Positions 1 to 8,370 of a stretch of DNA of 64,000 nucleotides are shown here, piece after piece. Position 1 is the stretch's first letter. Each line of letters opens with the position of its first letter. A program made the translations under genes and the position numbers. The DNA is from an uncultured Clostridia bacterium. GTDB lineage: Bacteria > Bacillota > Clostridia > Oscillospirales > Ruminococcaceae. The notes under the pieces are model-generated. The model was not told where the DNA came from. It did not search any database and worked only from the letters and a program-made list of their open reading frames with translations. The DNA lies in contig CANQRG010000007.1 of assembly GCA_947626165.1 (NCBI GenBank), positions 1 through 64,000 on the forward strand, in the 5' to 3' direction.

Positions 1-49
1 ACCTTCAAGGTGCTGCTAATAAGAGAGGGCTTTGCCCGCATATGAAATA

Positions 50-80
50 CCCCCGGCTACGCCGGGGGATATTTATTTTA
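50..80 (+). terminator. rho-independent terminator of an upstream gene
   Basis: An 8-bp GC stem (CCCCCGGC / GCCGGGGG, 50-57 with 61-68) around a TAC loop is followed by a T-rich tract. It ends a transcript that began left of the window. Bases 1-45 may be the last codons of that gene, since one frame stops at 43-45, but nothing is recognisable in them. Confidence 0.8.
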
Positions 81-151
81 ATCGCCCATTATTTTAAGAA
101 TCTCAGTCTTAAATTAGTGCATTTAGTTAATTTTTTGCAGGATTAAATTTA

Positions 152-180
152 TTGACTTGCATTTTCCGACCTTTTGTAAT
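152..180 (+). promoter_or_regulatory. putative sigma-A promoter of the aminotransferase gene
   Basis: TTGACT (152-157) and TGTAAT (175-180) are separated by 17 bp, about 45 bp before the start codon at 225. Five of six bases match the -35 consensus and five of six the -10 consensus. Confidence 0.45.
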
Positions 181-224
181 AAAATATAAAAGATGATTAT
201 TTTATAAATTACGGAGGTCTGATT

Positions 225-1511
225 ATGCTGCTAAAGGATATGTCAAAAAAGGAGCTTGAAGCATTTCTTTTTGAAAACAAATCAAATCTTGAAGAATATA
301 AATCGAAAAAATTATCACTTAATATGGCAAGAGGAAAGCCGAGCACTCAGCAGCTTGATCTTGCTGTAAAAATGCTGGCTTCTGTAAACAGCTTTGACGC
401 TGATTACTCCGCTTCTGACGGAACGGATTGCAGAAACTACGGAGGTCTTGAAGGCATTTGCGATGCTAAAGAGCTTTTTGCGCCTATGCTTGGCGTTTCT
501 ACAGATGAAATTATCATAGGAGGAAACTCAAGCCTTAATCTTATGTATGATACTATAGCAAAGGCAATTATTTTCGGCGTAAACGGCGTTGACAAGCCTT
601 GGAAGGACTATGAAAAAATTAAGTGGATATGTTTGGTTCCCGGTTACGACAGGCACTTTGCTATCTGCGAGAGCTTTGGAATTGAAATGATAAATGTTCC
701 GCTGGGCAAAGACGGACCGGATATGGATATGATAGAAAGTCTTGTTGCAAATGATGATACTATAAAAGGAATATGGTGTGTTCCTATGTATTCAAACCCG
801 ACCGGAATTACATATTCTGACGAGGTTGTTAAAAGGTTTGCAAATTTAAAGCCTAAAGCAAGCGATTTCAGAATATTCTGGGATAATGCATATTGCATTC
901 ACCATCTCAGTGATACTCCTGACAAACTTCTTAACATTCTCGACGAATGTAAAAAGGCAGGAACTGAGGATATGGTTTACATTTTTGCATCGACGTCAAA
1001 AATTTCATTTGCAGGCGGAGGGATCGCCGTTTTGGGCGCAAGCAAAAAAAATGTAGACTACCTGCTGTCTCTTATGGCAATTCAGACTATAGGCTTTGAC
1101 AAGATCAATCAGCTTAGACACGTTAAATTCTTCGGAAGCTATGAGGGACTTCAAGAGCATATGAAAAAACACGCTGAAATCATCAAGCCTAAATTTGACG
1201 TTTGTTTAGAAGCTCTTGAAAAGGAAATTGCCCCTTTGGGAATAGGAGAATGGCATAAGCCTCACGGAGGTTATTTTATCAGCTTTAACGCAATGAATAA
1301 TTGTGCAAAAAAAATCGTATCGCTTTGCAGAGAAGCAGGCGTTGTCCTCACTGGCGCAGGAGCAACATTTCCTTACGGCAAAGACCCAAACGATTCTAAT
1401 ATAAGAATTGCTCCGACTTTCCCTCCCGTCGAAGAATTGAAACAGGCGATTGAAATTTTTTGTGTTGCTGTAAAAATCGCGTCTGCTGAAAAGCTTTTAT
1501 CGGAAATGTAA
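225..1511 (+). CDS. class I aminotransferase (aspartate aminotransferase-like)
   Basis: Predicted cytosolic PLP-dependent transaminase of 428 aa. Visible fold-type I motifs are the substrate loop NPTG (about 191-194), DNAY (about 220-223), the Schiff-base lysine in STSK (about K259) and a C-terminal N-I-R-I-A-P segment that would hold the carboxylate-binding arginine. The N-terminal ARGKPS segment followed by NYGG resembles the family of large class-I enzymes described as aspartate aminotransferases of the Corynebacterium type; the amino-acid substrate is inferred only from that resemblance. The start is fixed by a strong ACGGAGGT site ten bases upstream. It appears monocistronic, with its own promoter and a terminator at 1527-1570. 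Confidence 0.85.
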   Translation: MLLKDMSKKELEAFLFENKSNLEEYKSKKLSLNMARGKPSTQQLDLAVKMLASVNSFDADYSASDGTDCRNYGGLEGICDAKELFAPMLGVSTDEIIIGGNSSLNLMYDTIAKAIIFGVNGVDKPWKDYEKIKWICLVPGYDRHFAICESFGIEMINVPLGKDGPDMDMIESLVANDDTIKGIWCVPMYSNPTGITYSDEVVKRFANLKPKASDFRIFWDNAYCIHHLSDTPDKLLNILDECKKAGTEDMVYIFASTSKISFAGGGIAVLGASKKNVDYLLSLMAIQTIGFDKINQLRHVKFFGSYEGLQEHMKKHAEIIKPKFDVCLEALEKEIAPLGIGEWHKPHGGYFISFNAMNNCAKKIVSLCREAGVVLTGAGATFPYGKDPNDSNIRIAPTFPPVEELKQAIEIFCVAVKIASAEKLLSEM

Positions 1512-1526
1512 AAAAGAACAAATTAT

Positions 1527-1570
1527 AAGCCTGACAAATCGGTAGGTTTCGTCAGGCTTATTTTTATTTT
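1527..1570 (+). terminator. terminator of the aminotransferase gene
   Basis: A 9-bp inverted repeat AAGCCTGAC / GTCAGGCTT (1527-1535, 1551-1559) is followed by a run rich in T. Confidence 0.85.
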
Positions 1571-1609
1571 CGTATTCTTGGACAAATAATTTATAAAAAG
1601 ACAACGCAC

Positions 1610-1630
1610 AATAAGTGATAAACACTTATT
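1610..1630. promoter_or_regulatory. 8-bp inverted repeat, possible operator upstream of mgsA
   Basis: AATAAGTG (1610-1617) and CACTTATT (1623-1630) form a perfect inverted repeat with a 5-bp centre and no T tract. It lies in the 290-bp AT-rich gap before mgsA, about 100 bp before the likely promoter. The binding protein is unknown. Confidence 0.25.
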
Positions 1631-1727
1631 TGCTTTTGAATTTTATTCTAATATTGTGCAATATTGCTAGTTTTTTTGTGTATAATATTTCACAATTACC
1701 AATTTTAATTTTTTTGCAAATTTATCG

Positions 1728-1755
1728 TTGCAATTATCTAAAATTATGTTAAAAT
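1728..1755 (+). promoter_or_regulatory. possible promoter of mgsA
   Basis: TTGCAA (1728-1733) and TAAAAT (1750-1755) are spaced 16 bp apart and lie about 45 bp before the TTG start of mgsA. The surroundings are very AT-rich, so chance matches are likely. Confidence 0.35.
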
Positions 1756-1800
1756 GTAATCAACAGGATTAAATCATTTAAGAATAAAGGGGGAATAGTC

Positions 1801-2199
1801 TTGAATATTGCGTTGATCGCTGATGACAAGAAGAAAGAACTTATGGTGCAGTTTTGCATTGCATACTGCGGAATTTTAAGCAGACATAATCTCTGCGCTA
1901 CGGGTACGACAGGAAAGATGGTATCAGAGGCGACAGGGCTTAATATACAAAAATATTTAAGCGGCGCTCAGGGCGGCGATGAACAAATTTCTGCAAGAAT
2001 TTCCTGCAATGAAATTGACTTGCTTTTGTATTTCAGAGATCCTATCACGCCGCAGTCTAACACAGCCAATCTTCTTAGGCTTTGCGATGTTCACAACATT
2101 CCCGCCGCTACCAATATAGCAACGGCAGAAGCATTGATACATTCTCTTGAACACGGCGATTTGGATTGGCGTGACATTGTAAACCCTACAAGAATTTAA
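1801..2199 (+). CDS. mgsA: methylglyoxal synthase
   Basis: Converts dihydroxyacetone phosphate to methylglyoxal and phosphate, a bypass of lower glycolysis. The 132-aa length fits the MGS-like family. Family motifs are present in order: IALIADD at the N-terminus, GTTG (about 36-39) for phosphate binding, GGDEQ (about 58-62) holding the catalytic aspartate, and the C-terminal NIPAATNIATAEALI segment. Translation starts at TTG with an AAGGGGG site just upstream; no in-frame ATG precedes it. It is cytosolic and appears monocistronic. DHAP is also a product of the fucose pathway encoded at 19422-23372. Confidence 0.93.
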   Translation: MNIALIADDKKKELMVQFCIAYCGILSRHNLCATGTTGKMVSEATGLNIQKYLSGAQGGDEQISARISCNEIDLLLYFRDPITPQSNTANLLRLCDVHNIPAATNIATAEALIHSLEHGDLDWRDIVNPTRI

Positions 2200-2254
2200 C
2201 AAAAAATTAACACAAAACCTTTTACCAATATGTTAAAATCATATTTAATAAAAG

Positions 2255-2478
2255 CAAAAGCTATGATTAGAAGAGTAGTAAGATATTTCAACCCAGAGAG
2301 GGTGCGTATGCTGCAAGCACCTTTGAAAGCTCTTATGAAAGACACCTATGAGCTTCCGTTTGAATGAAAAAACGGACGTAACCTGCGTTAAAGGTCAGAG
2401 TGGTTCAGAATTTTTCTGAGCAATTAGGGTGGTATCACGATTATTACGGTCGTCCCTTTGGGGACGGCTTTTATTTTT
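2255..2478 (+). promoter_or_regulatory. T-box leader (tRNA-sensing riboswitch) of hisS-aspS
   Basis: The T-box sequence AGGGTGGTATCACG lies at 2426-2439. It is followed by a terminator stem CGTCCC/GGGACG (2451-2466) and T-rich tail that overlaps it, as in transcription-attenuating T-boxes. The 5' part has the AGTA (about 2277-2280) and GAA (2337-2339) elements of the specifier loop. The next bases at 2341-2345 are GACAC, which contains both GAC (Asp) and CAC (His). Uncharged tRNA would stabilise the antiterminator and allow transcription of hisS, the membrane ORF and aspS. The T-box bulge reads TGGT. Confidence 0.9.
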
Positions 2479-2492
2479 TAGGAGGAGAAATT

Positions 2493-3806
2493 ATGGCAAA
2501 GTCAACTGTACAGCGACCAAGAGGAACTCAGGACGTTATACCAAACGAATCCCACAAATGGCAGAACATAGAAATGGTGTGCAGAGATACTGCCGAACAA
2601 TTCGGCTTTAAGGAAATAAGAACGCCTACATTCGAGGACACAGGGCTTTTTGTACGCTCAGTCGGTGACACGACCGACGTTGTTCAAAAAGAGATGTATA
2701 CGGTTTCCGCAAAGGGAGATTCTGAATTCACCCTTAAACCTGAGGGCACTGCCGGCGTAATTAGAGCAATGCTGGAAAACGGAATACTCAACGACGGAGT
2801 TCCGCAAAAGCTGTTTTATATAACCCCTTGCTTTCGTCACGAAAAGCCACAGGCAGGCAGACTGAGAGAATTCCACCAATTCGGCTGTGAAATGGTAGGT
2901 CCGTCATCTCCGTCAGCCGACGCTGATATTATCGCTCTTGCAAAAAGCGTTATCGACAGGCTGGGTATAAAAGATGTAACGCTACACCTAAACTCTATAG
3001 GCTGTCCCGAATGCAGAGCAAAATACCATCAGGCATTGAAAGAATACTTTTCAGCCAGAAAAGATGAGCTTTGTCATACCTGTCAGGAACGTCTGGATAA
3101 GAACCCTATGAGAATACTTGACTGCAAATCTCCAATCTGCTCAGATATTGCCAAAGACGCGCCTGTTATTTTAGATTTTCTCTGTGATGAGTGTAATTCT
3201 CACTTCAAGAAATTGCAAGAAATCCTTACTGCTATGGGTATTGAATTTGTTATAGATACCAAAATCGTAAGAGGTCTTGACTACTACACAAAAACGGTAT
3301 TCGAGTTTATCACAAACTCTATCGGGGCGCAAGGAACAATTCTCGGCGGCGGAAGATACGACGGTCTTGTCGAGACTTTGGGCGGTCAGCCGACGCCTGC
3401 ACTCGGGTTCGGTTCGGGTATTGAAAGACTGCTGCTCACAATGGAAAACTCAAACTGTGAATTTATTGAAAAGAACACCTGCGATCTATATATAGCTTCA
3501 ATGGGCGAGAAAGCTCAAAACCACGCTGCTTCTCTTGCAATGGCTATGCGTGACGAGGGATTTTTCACAGAATATGACCTTATGGGCAAAGGTTTAAAAT
3601 CGCAGATGAAGTATGCAAACAAAATCAACGCTAAGTTTACACTTGTTTTGGGCGACAACGAGCTTGAAACTAAGAAGGCGAAGCTAAAGCAAATGGATAC
3701 CGGCGAAGAAATTGACATTTCACTTGATGAAAATTTCTGCGATAAGTTTTCTGATGAGCTTACAAATTTTATGTTCAAAGACCTTTTAGAAGATACCGAG
3801 TTTTGA
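2493..3806 (+). CDS. hisS: histidyl-tRNA synthetase
   Basis: Class II aminoacyl-tRNA synthetase that charges tRNA-His; 437 aa, close to the usual 420-430. Class II motif 2 is seen as FRHEKPQAGRLREFHQ, and the histidine-specific signatures RGLDYYTKTVFE and GGRYDGL are intact. A C-terminal anticodon-binding domain follows from about residue 325. The start is the ATG at 2493 behind AGGAGGAG; a longer frame beginning at GTG 2400 would run through the T-box terminator and is rejected. First gene of a three-gene operon with the ORF at 3822 and aspS. Confidence 0.96.
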   Translation: MAKSTVQRPRGTQDVIPNESHKWQNIEMVCRDTAEQFGFKEIRTPTFEDTGLFVRSVGDTTDVVQKEMYTVSAKGDSEFTLKPEGTAGVIRAMLENGILNDGVPQKLFYITPCFRHEKPQAGRLREFHQFGCEMVGPSSPSADADIIALAKSVIDRLGIKDVTLHLNSIGCPECRAKYHQALKEYFSARKDELCHTCQERLDKNPMRILDCKSPICSDIAKDAPVILDFLCDECNSHFKKLQEILTAMGIEFVIDTKIVRGLDYYTKTVFEFITNSIGAQGTILGGGRYDGLVETLGGQPTPALGFGSGIERLLLTMENSNCEFIEKNTCDLYIASMGEKAQNHAASLAMAMRDEGFFTEYDLMGKGLKSQMKYANKINAKFTLVLGDNELETKKAKLKQMDTGEEIDISLDENFCDKFSDELTNFMFKDLLEDTEF

Positions 3807-3821
3807 TGAAAGGACAAATTT

Positions 3822-4325
3822 ATGTTTATTATAACCTCAAAGAAATATGAATTTGAGTGTATGTGTTCAAATGATGAGTTTAAAAAGAAGTTCGACCATG
3901 ATATAAAAAACTACACATACCGTCAGCTTAGAAAAGACTTTCACCTGACCGATCTTTACTACGGAAAAAGGGATAATGATACTATTGAAATTCATTTTCA
4001 CAGATTCGGAAAACGCGACCTCGACAACCCTATGTTTGTTGGGTCTATCGGCAAAGGCGGGAACAAAAACAGCACAAAGGTCGAGGGGAAATTTAAAAGA
4101 AAAACATCAAATCTTATTGTATCATTGTGCATAATTATATTCTGGCTTTTCATTACTGTTATAGGCTTCACTCAAAATTCAACTGCGGGAATTATACTAA
4201 CAGCAATCACCTGCTTAGCGGTTTATATCTTCTTTTGGGATAATAACACACCTCAGCAAATCAAAGAGTATTTTGAAAGGTATGATACGCCTTTAGAACA
4301 TCAGGAGGAAAATACAGACGCCTAA
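3822..4325 (+). CDS. hypothetical membrane protein between hisS and aspS
   Basis: No family recognised; 167 aa. A charged, hydrophilic N-terminal region (1-95, rich in Lys, Asp and His) precedes two hydrophobic segments (about 97-117 and 121-140), and a short acidic tail follows. It is probably an inner-membrane protein with most of its mass in the cytoplasm. It starts 15 bp after hisS with its own AAAGGA site and ends 38 bp before aspS, so it should be cotranscribed under the T-box. A role in aminoacylation is not implied by sequence. Confidence 0.7.
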   Translation: MFIITSKKYEFECMCSNDEFKKKFDHDIKNYTYRQLRKDFHLTDLYYGKRDNDTIEIHFHRFGKRDLDNPMFVGSIGKGGNKNSTKVEGKFKRKTSNLIVSLCIIIFWLFITVIGFTQNSTAGIILTAITCLAVYIFFWDNNTPQQIKEYFERYDTPLEHQEENTDA

Positions 4326-4363
4326 AAAAACACTAAGTAATAATAAAAGGAGAACGAATAAAT

Positions 4364-6139
4364 ATGAAAACAGACACTATGAACGGACTTAAAAGAACAC
4401 ACTACTGCGGTGAAGTTCCAAACACAGAATGTGAAGTTGTTGTATGCGGTTTTGTTCAAAAGATAAGAGACTTGGGAAATCTTATTTTTATTGATTTAAG
4501 AGACAGAACGGGAATAGTTCAGCTTTCCTTTAACGATGAAACCGACAGAGATATATTTGAAAAAGCGTCCAACTGTCACGCTGAGTATGTTCTTATGGCA
4601 AAAGGGAATGTCAAAAAGCGTGAAAGCGTGAACAAAGATATAAAAACAGGCGAAATTGAAATCATAGTAACCGACCTGAGGGTTCTTTCTAAATCTGAAA
4701 CGCCTCCGTTTGAGATCTCAAAAACTGATAAGGTAAACGACGAGCTGAAACTCAAATACAGATATTTAGATTTGAGAAACGAAAAGCTCCAGAAAAATAT
4801 TATAATGCGCCACAATATCGCAAAGTGCGCAAGAGAGTATTTTTATGAAAACGGCTTTATTGAAATTGAAACCCCTATGATGATAAAATCGACCCCGGAG
4901 GGTGCAAGAGATTACATTATTCCCTCGCGTGTTCATCAGGGTAAGTTTTACGCTCTCCCCCAATCACCGCAGATTTACAAACAGCTTCTTATGGTTTCAG
5001 GCTTTGACAGATATATTCAGCTTGCAAGATGCTTCCGTGACGAGGATCTTCGTGCAGACAGACAGCCTGAGTTTACTCAAATCGACCTTGAGATGTCCTT
5101 TGTAGACGTTGACGATTTGCTGTCTATAGGCGAGGGTTTTGTAAAAAAGCTCTTCAAAGAAGTTTTAAATGTAGATATACCGCTTCCACTTCCCAGACTT
5201 ACCTTCGCAGACGCTATGTCGAGATACGGCTCGGACAAGCCTGACACAAGGTTCGGAATGGAAATTCAGGATATATCAGAAACTGTAAAGGATATTGATT
5301 TTATCGTATTTAAAAACGCCCTTGAAAACAATGGGAGCGTAAGAGCAATAGTTGCAAAAAATGCGGTTGAGACTTACACAAGAAAAGAAATAGACAAGCT
5401 GACCGAACACGCAAAAGGCATAGGTGCTAAAGGGCTTGCATATATCCGCTGGATAGAAGATGAACCTTCCTGCTCTTTTAAAAAGTTCTTAAAAGAGGGC
5501 GAGCTTGAAAAAATCTTATCAAAGCTTGGTGCCGAAAAAGGCGACGTTATCCTTATAGTTGCTGATAAAAATAAGGTCGTTCTGCCGACTTTAGGCGCAC
5601 TTCGTTTGCTTGTTGCAAAAAGACTTGATATTATACCAAACGGATACAACTTCCTATGGATCACGGAAATGCCGTTCTTTGAGCAGGACGAGGAAACAGG
5701 CGAGTGGATAGCAATGCACCACCCGTTTACAATGCCTATGGAAGAATGTATTCCTATGCTTGATACCGAGCCTGAAAATGTGCGGGCAAAGGCATTTGAT
5801 TTAGTTCTAAACGGCACAGAGCTTTCTTCCGGCTCAATGAGAATTACTGACTTTGAGTTACAGCAGAAGATGTTCGAGGCTCTCGGTATGACAAATGAAG
5901 AAATAGAAGCTAAATTCGGATTTTTGGTTGACGCATACAGATACGCTTCACCTCCTCACGGAGGAATGGGAATTGGTCTTGACAGGCTGGCTATGATTAT
6001 GTGCGGAGCAGAATCTCTGCGTGATGTCGTTGCCTTTCCAAAGGTACAAAACGCAAGCGAGCTTATGAGCGCCTGCCCTGCTGAGGTCGATGAAAAACAG
6101 TTAGATGAGCTTCATATTAAAACAGTTATAGATGAGTAA
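4364..6139 (+). CDS. aspS: aspartyl-tRNA synthetase
   Basis: Charges tRNA-Asp. At 591 aa it matches the bacterial type with an N-terminal OB-fold (about 15-115), a class II core interrupted by a GAD insertion (about 290-420), and the C-terminal part of the core. Motif 2 reads FRDEDLRADRQPEFTQID and motif 3 GGMGIGLDRLAMI. Preceded by AAGGAG. Last gene of the T-box operon; a strong hairpin follows at 6151. Whether it is discriminating (Asp only) or also charges tRNA-Asn cannot be read here; no gatCAB is in view. Confidence 0.96.
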   Translation: MKTDTMNGLKRTHYCGEVPNTECEVVVCGFVQKIRDLGNLIFIDLRDRTGIVQLSFNDETDRDIFEKASNCHAEYVLMAKGNVKKRESVNKDIKTGEIEIIVTDLRVLSKSETPPFEISKTDKVNDELKLKYRYLDLRNEKLQKNIIMRHNIAKCAREYFYENGFIEIETPMMIKSTPEGARDYIIPSRVHQGKFYALPQSPQIYKQLLMVSGFDRYIQLARCFRDEDLRADRQPEFTQIDLEMSFVDVDDLLSIGEGFVKKLFKEVLNVDIPLPLPRLTFADAMSRYGSDKPDTRFGMEIQDISETVKDIDFIVFKNALENNGSVRAIVAKNAVETYTRKEIDKLTEHAKGIGAKGLAYIRWIEDEPSCSFKKFLKEGELEKILSKLGAEKGDVILIVADKNKVVLPTLGALRLLVAKRLDIIPNGYNFLWITEMPFFEQDEETGEWIAMHHPFTMPMEECIPMLDTEPENVRAKAFDLVLNGTELSSGSMRITDFELQQKMFEALGMTNEEIEAKFGFLVDAYRYASPPHGGMGIGLDRLAMIMCGAESLRDVVAFPKVQNASELMSACPAEVDEKQLDELHIKTVIDE

Positions 6140-6150
6140 TACTTATATAA

Positions 6151-6175
6151 AAAGGCGTCGCAAAGCGACGCCTTT
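6151..6175 (-). terminator. hairpin terminator shared by aspS and the ABC operon
   Basis: A perfect 11-bp inverted repeat AAAGGCGTCGC / GCGACGCCTTT with an AAA loop lies between convergent genes. The T run is better on the minus strand (gcctttttat), so it mainly ends the ABC transcript, but it can stop aspS too. Confidence 0.8.
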
Positions 6176-6187
6176 AGTTATTACATA

Positions 6188-6811
6188 TTACACTTCACGC
6201 TTTTTATAAAACGCAATCGACAATCTCCAAGAAAGAGCGTACAATGCAATTACGGCTAAACATACAATTGTGACAATACCGCTAAACGATATAATCTGAA
6301 TATAGCCGTCAACCAAATATGCAGAAAAAACACCAACGCCTGCAAAATAAACAAAAATCACAATAATATACGCAATTCGTCCCTTTATCGCACCCAGCTT
6401 AAACATAAACGGAAGCGTTACCGAAGGCATCAAAAAGGATATTACCAGCAGAGTTGCCATTAGAACTAAAAAATTATTCAGCACGAATATTCCGTCAATG
6501 CTCATTTTGACCGCCTGAATGACGCCGGATATAATAAATACTAAAATCTGAGCAAGCATACCTATAATGTATTTTACAGAGACAATCTGCGATTTTTTAT
6601 AAGGCAAAGCGTCACTATATTCATTCCATTTGCTTAGTTCATCATAGGAAAGTAAAGTTACAGGAATTATACCCGAAATCAAACAGGGATAGAAAATAAA
6701 AAATACATTAGATGTTACAAGTGAACCTGCAAGAATAAATGCAACGAATAATAATTGCAATCTGCAATACTTTTTTATCATATATAAATCTTTTAGAAGC
6801 AATCCTTTCAT
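6188..6811 (-). CDS. ABC-2 type transporter permease
   Basis: Membrane subunit of a small ABC exporter; 207 aa with about six hydrophobic segments and the N-terminal MKGLLLKDLYMIKK that is typical of the ABC-2 permease family found beside GntR/YtrA regulators. Starts one base after the ATPase gene, so translation is probably coupled. Third gene of the operon GntR regulator - ATPase - permease. The substrate is unknown; related operons in Bacilli respond to cell-wall-active antibiotics or peptides. Confidence 0.85.
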   Translation of the reverse strand: MKGLLLKDLYMIKKYCRLQLLFVAFILAGSLVTSNVFFIFYPCLISGIIPVTLLSYDELSKWNEYSDALPYKKSQIVSVKYIIGMLAQILVFIISGVIQAVKMSIDGIFVLNNFLVLMATLLVISFLMPSVTLPFMFKLGAIKGRIAYIIVIFVYFAGVGVFSAYLVDGYIQIISFSGIVTIVCLAVIALYALSWRLSIAFYKKREV

Positions 6812-6812
6812 C

Positions 6813-7655
6813 TTATCTTGTCTCCTTTACCATAAATATAAACAGTTCTTCAATACTTATCGGGCTTATTTTAATATTTGGCGGAATATTATCACGCAAT
6901 ACTATCGCCTCAACTCCGTAAGGAGTTTCTTTTTTATGCTTGACTGCTTTTGGATCAAACTCGCTCAACTGTTCTGCGGTACAGTGGATTATCCCGTATT
7001 CACCGAGCAAACGGTCCTTTTCCTCACACAGAAGCATTTTACCCTTGTGAAGAAACGCCACATAATCGCATAACTTTTCAAGGTCGCTGACAATATGAGA
7101 GGAAATGAGAATAGAATGATTTTCGTCTCTTGTAAACTCGCTTAACATTTCAACAACTTCGTCTCTCACAACAGGGTCAAGACCGCTTGTTGCCTCGTCA
7201 AGCAATAACAGCTTACTCTCGTGAGACATTGCTATCGCTATGCCGAGTTTCATCTTCATACCCCGAGAGAATTCCTTAAACGGTTTATCAGCAGGAATAG
7301 ACAATTTTTTTAGATAGTTTGCATATTCCTCATCATTCCAATTACGAAACGTATGCCGCATAATTTTCCCGACTTGCTTTGCGTTTAAACATTCAGGTAT
7401 TCCGACCTCGTCCATAACAACGCCTATATCCTCTTTTGTGAGATAAATATTATCCTGATTATCTCTGCCGAGAATTTTTATCATTCCGCTGTCTTTGTGA
7501 AGCATATCTAAAATCAACTTAATTGTGGTACTTTTCCCTGCGCCGTTTTCTCCAATCAAACCCATAATACACCCACTCGGCAGTGTAAGGTTCAAATTAT
7601 CCAGCTTAAAGCCGGAAAAAGATTTGGTCAGGTTTTTTATTTCAAGTGCGTTCAT
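6813..7655 (-). CDS. ABC transporter ATP-binding protein
   Basis: Nucleotide-binding subunit of 280 aa. Walker A is GENGAGKST, the signature is FSRGMKMKLGIA (SRG in place of the usual SGG/SGQ), Walker B is LLLLDEATSGLD and the H-loop is ISSH. The last 70 residues form a C-terminal extension as in BcrA/YtrB-like exporters. It overlaps the GntR gene stop by one base (TAATG), a translational coupling, and is followed by the ABC-2 permease. Confidence 0.92.
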   Translation of the reverse strand: MNALEIKNLTKSFSGFKLDNLNLTLPSGCIMGLIGENGAGKSTTIKLILDMLHKDSGMIKILGRDNQDNIYLTKEDIGVVMDEVGIPECLNAKQVGKIMRHTFRNWNDEEYANYLKKLSIPADKPFKEFSRGMKMKLGIAIAMSHESKLLLLDEATSGLDPVVRDEVVEMLSEFTRDENHSILISSHIVSDLEKLCDYVAFLHKGKMLLCEEKDRLLGEYGIIHCTAEQLSEFDPKAVKHKKETPYGVEAIVLRDNIPPNIKISPISIEELFIFMVKETR

Positions 7656-8029
7656 TATAAATCCTCCAAACTGAAATTAATCATTTCGATTATATCCTCT
7701 TTGCTCAAATTGCACGAAGCAGATAGCTTTATTATTTGCTCGATATGTTCCTCAATCTTTTTCAGATTTTCCTCTCTGAGCAGTTCAACATTCTTAGGCG
7801 CAACGAAACAGCCCTTTGCCTGAATGGTATAAATAAAGCCTTCCTTTTCAAGCTCGTCGTATGCCCGTTTTGTAGTAATAAAGCTGATTCGCAGATCCTT
7901 TGCCAGACCCCGAATAGACGGAAGCATTTCGTTTTCCTTTAAATCTCCGCTTATTATCTGACTTTTAATTTGAGAATATATTTGGTCATAAATCGGAGCG
8001 CCGCTTTTATTGTCGATAAATATGTTCAC
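7655..8029 (-). CDS. GntR-family transcriptional repressor, YtrA subfamily
   Basis: 124 aa: a GntR winged helix (about residues 10-75, beginning APIYDQIYSQIKSQIISG) and a short helical C-terminal region without a ligand domain, the architecture of YtrA-type regulators that head ABC operons. The start is supported by AGAGGTGAT upstream. A perfect 11-bp inverted repeat covers the -10 region of its promoter, so autorepression of the operon is likely. The inducer is unknown. Confidence 0.9.
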   Translation of the reverse strand: MNIFIDNKSGAPIYDQIYSQIKSQIISGDLKENEMLPSIRGLAKDLRISFITTKRAYDELEKEGFIYTIQAKGCFVAPKNVELLREENLKKIEEHIEQIIKLSASCNLSKEDIIEMINFSLEDL

Positions 8030-8046
8030 ATCATCACCTCTTTTTG

Positions 8047-8089
8047 AACTGTATATATGTATTATATACAGTTTATACAGTTATGTCAA
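8047..8089 (-). promoter_or_regulatory. consensus promoter with overlapping GntR operator
   Basis: On the minus strand TTGACA (8084-8089) and TATAAT (8061-8066) match both consensus hexamers with a 17-bp spacer. A perfect inverted repeat AACTGTATATA / TATATACAGTT (8047-8057 and 8063-8073, 5-bp centre) overlaps the -10 hexamer, the expected place for repression by the GntR protein encoded just downstream. The half-site core CTGTA recurs once more in the spacer. Confidence 0.85.
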
Positions 8090-8118
8090 TAGTTTTGAAA
8101 AATTTTTGCAACAAAAAA

Positions 8119-8140
8119 GACTGACATTTTACTGTCAGTC
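8119..8140 (-). terminator. terminator-like hairpin downstream of the tRNA remnant
   Basis: GACTGACA / TGTCAGTC (8-bp stem, 6-nt loop) is followed on the minus strand by six T. It lies downstream of the tRNA genes and the decayed repeat, and may be a backup terminator for the tRNA transcript. Confidence 0.6.
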
Positions 8141-8180
8141 GTTGCACCGGCGAGCCGCCGTAGGCACTCTGCAACCTATT

Positions 8181-8270
8181 TAATGTATTCTCTCAATTTC
8201 TTCTGCGCCATCAAAAAACAGCACCACCTAGAGGTGATATTGATTTTCAATAACCCATACGGTTAATTAA
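8181..8270 (-). pseudogene. decayed duplicate of the tRNA-Glu 3' end and its terminator
   Basis: This stretch aligns by eye with 8341-8430. Shared blocks are ATTCTCTCAATTTC, then CTGCNCCA, an A-run, a hairpin with CACC/GGTG arms, and ACCC(A/G)TACGG, which is the T-arm/acceptor side of tRNA-Glu. Many point changes break the hairpin and the T-loop, and the rest of the tRNA is absent. Between the copies, 8271-8340 holds a hairpin (ACGAAAGC / GCTTTCGT) and nothing else recognised. Confidence 0.5.
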
Positions 8271-8370
8271 GACGAAAGCCGCTCTCCGCTTTCGTTTTCA
8301 TCAGAGAATGCACATACTGTGTGATAAAGCAAAAATTTTGATGCATTCTCTCAATTTCTCCTGCACCACT

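Noticed and set aside
2400-2492. N-terminal extension of hisS from a GTG
   Set aside because: It would run through the T-box and its terminator; the ATG at 2493 has AGGAGGAG.
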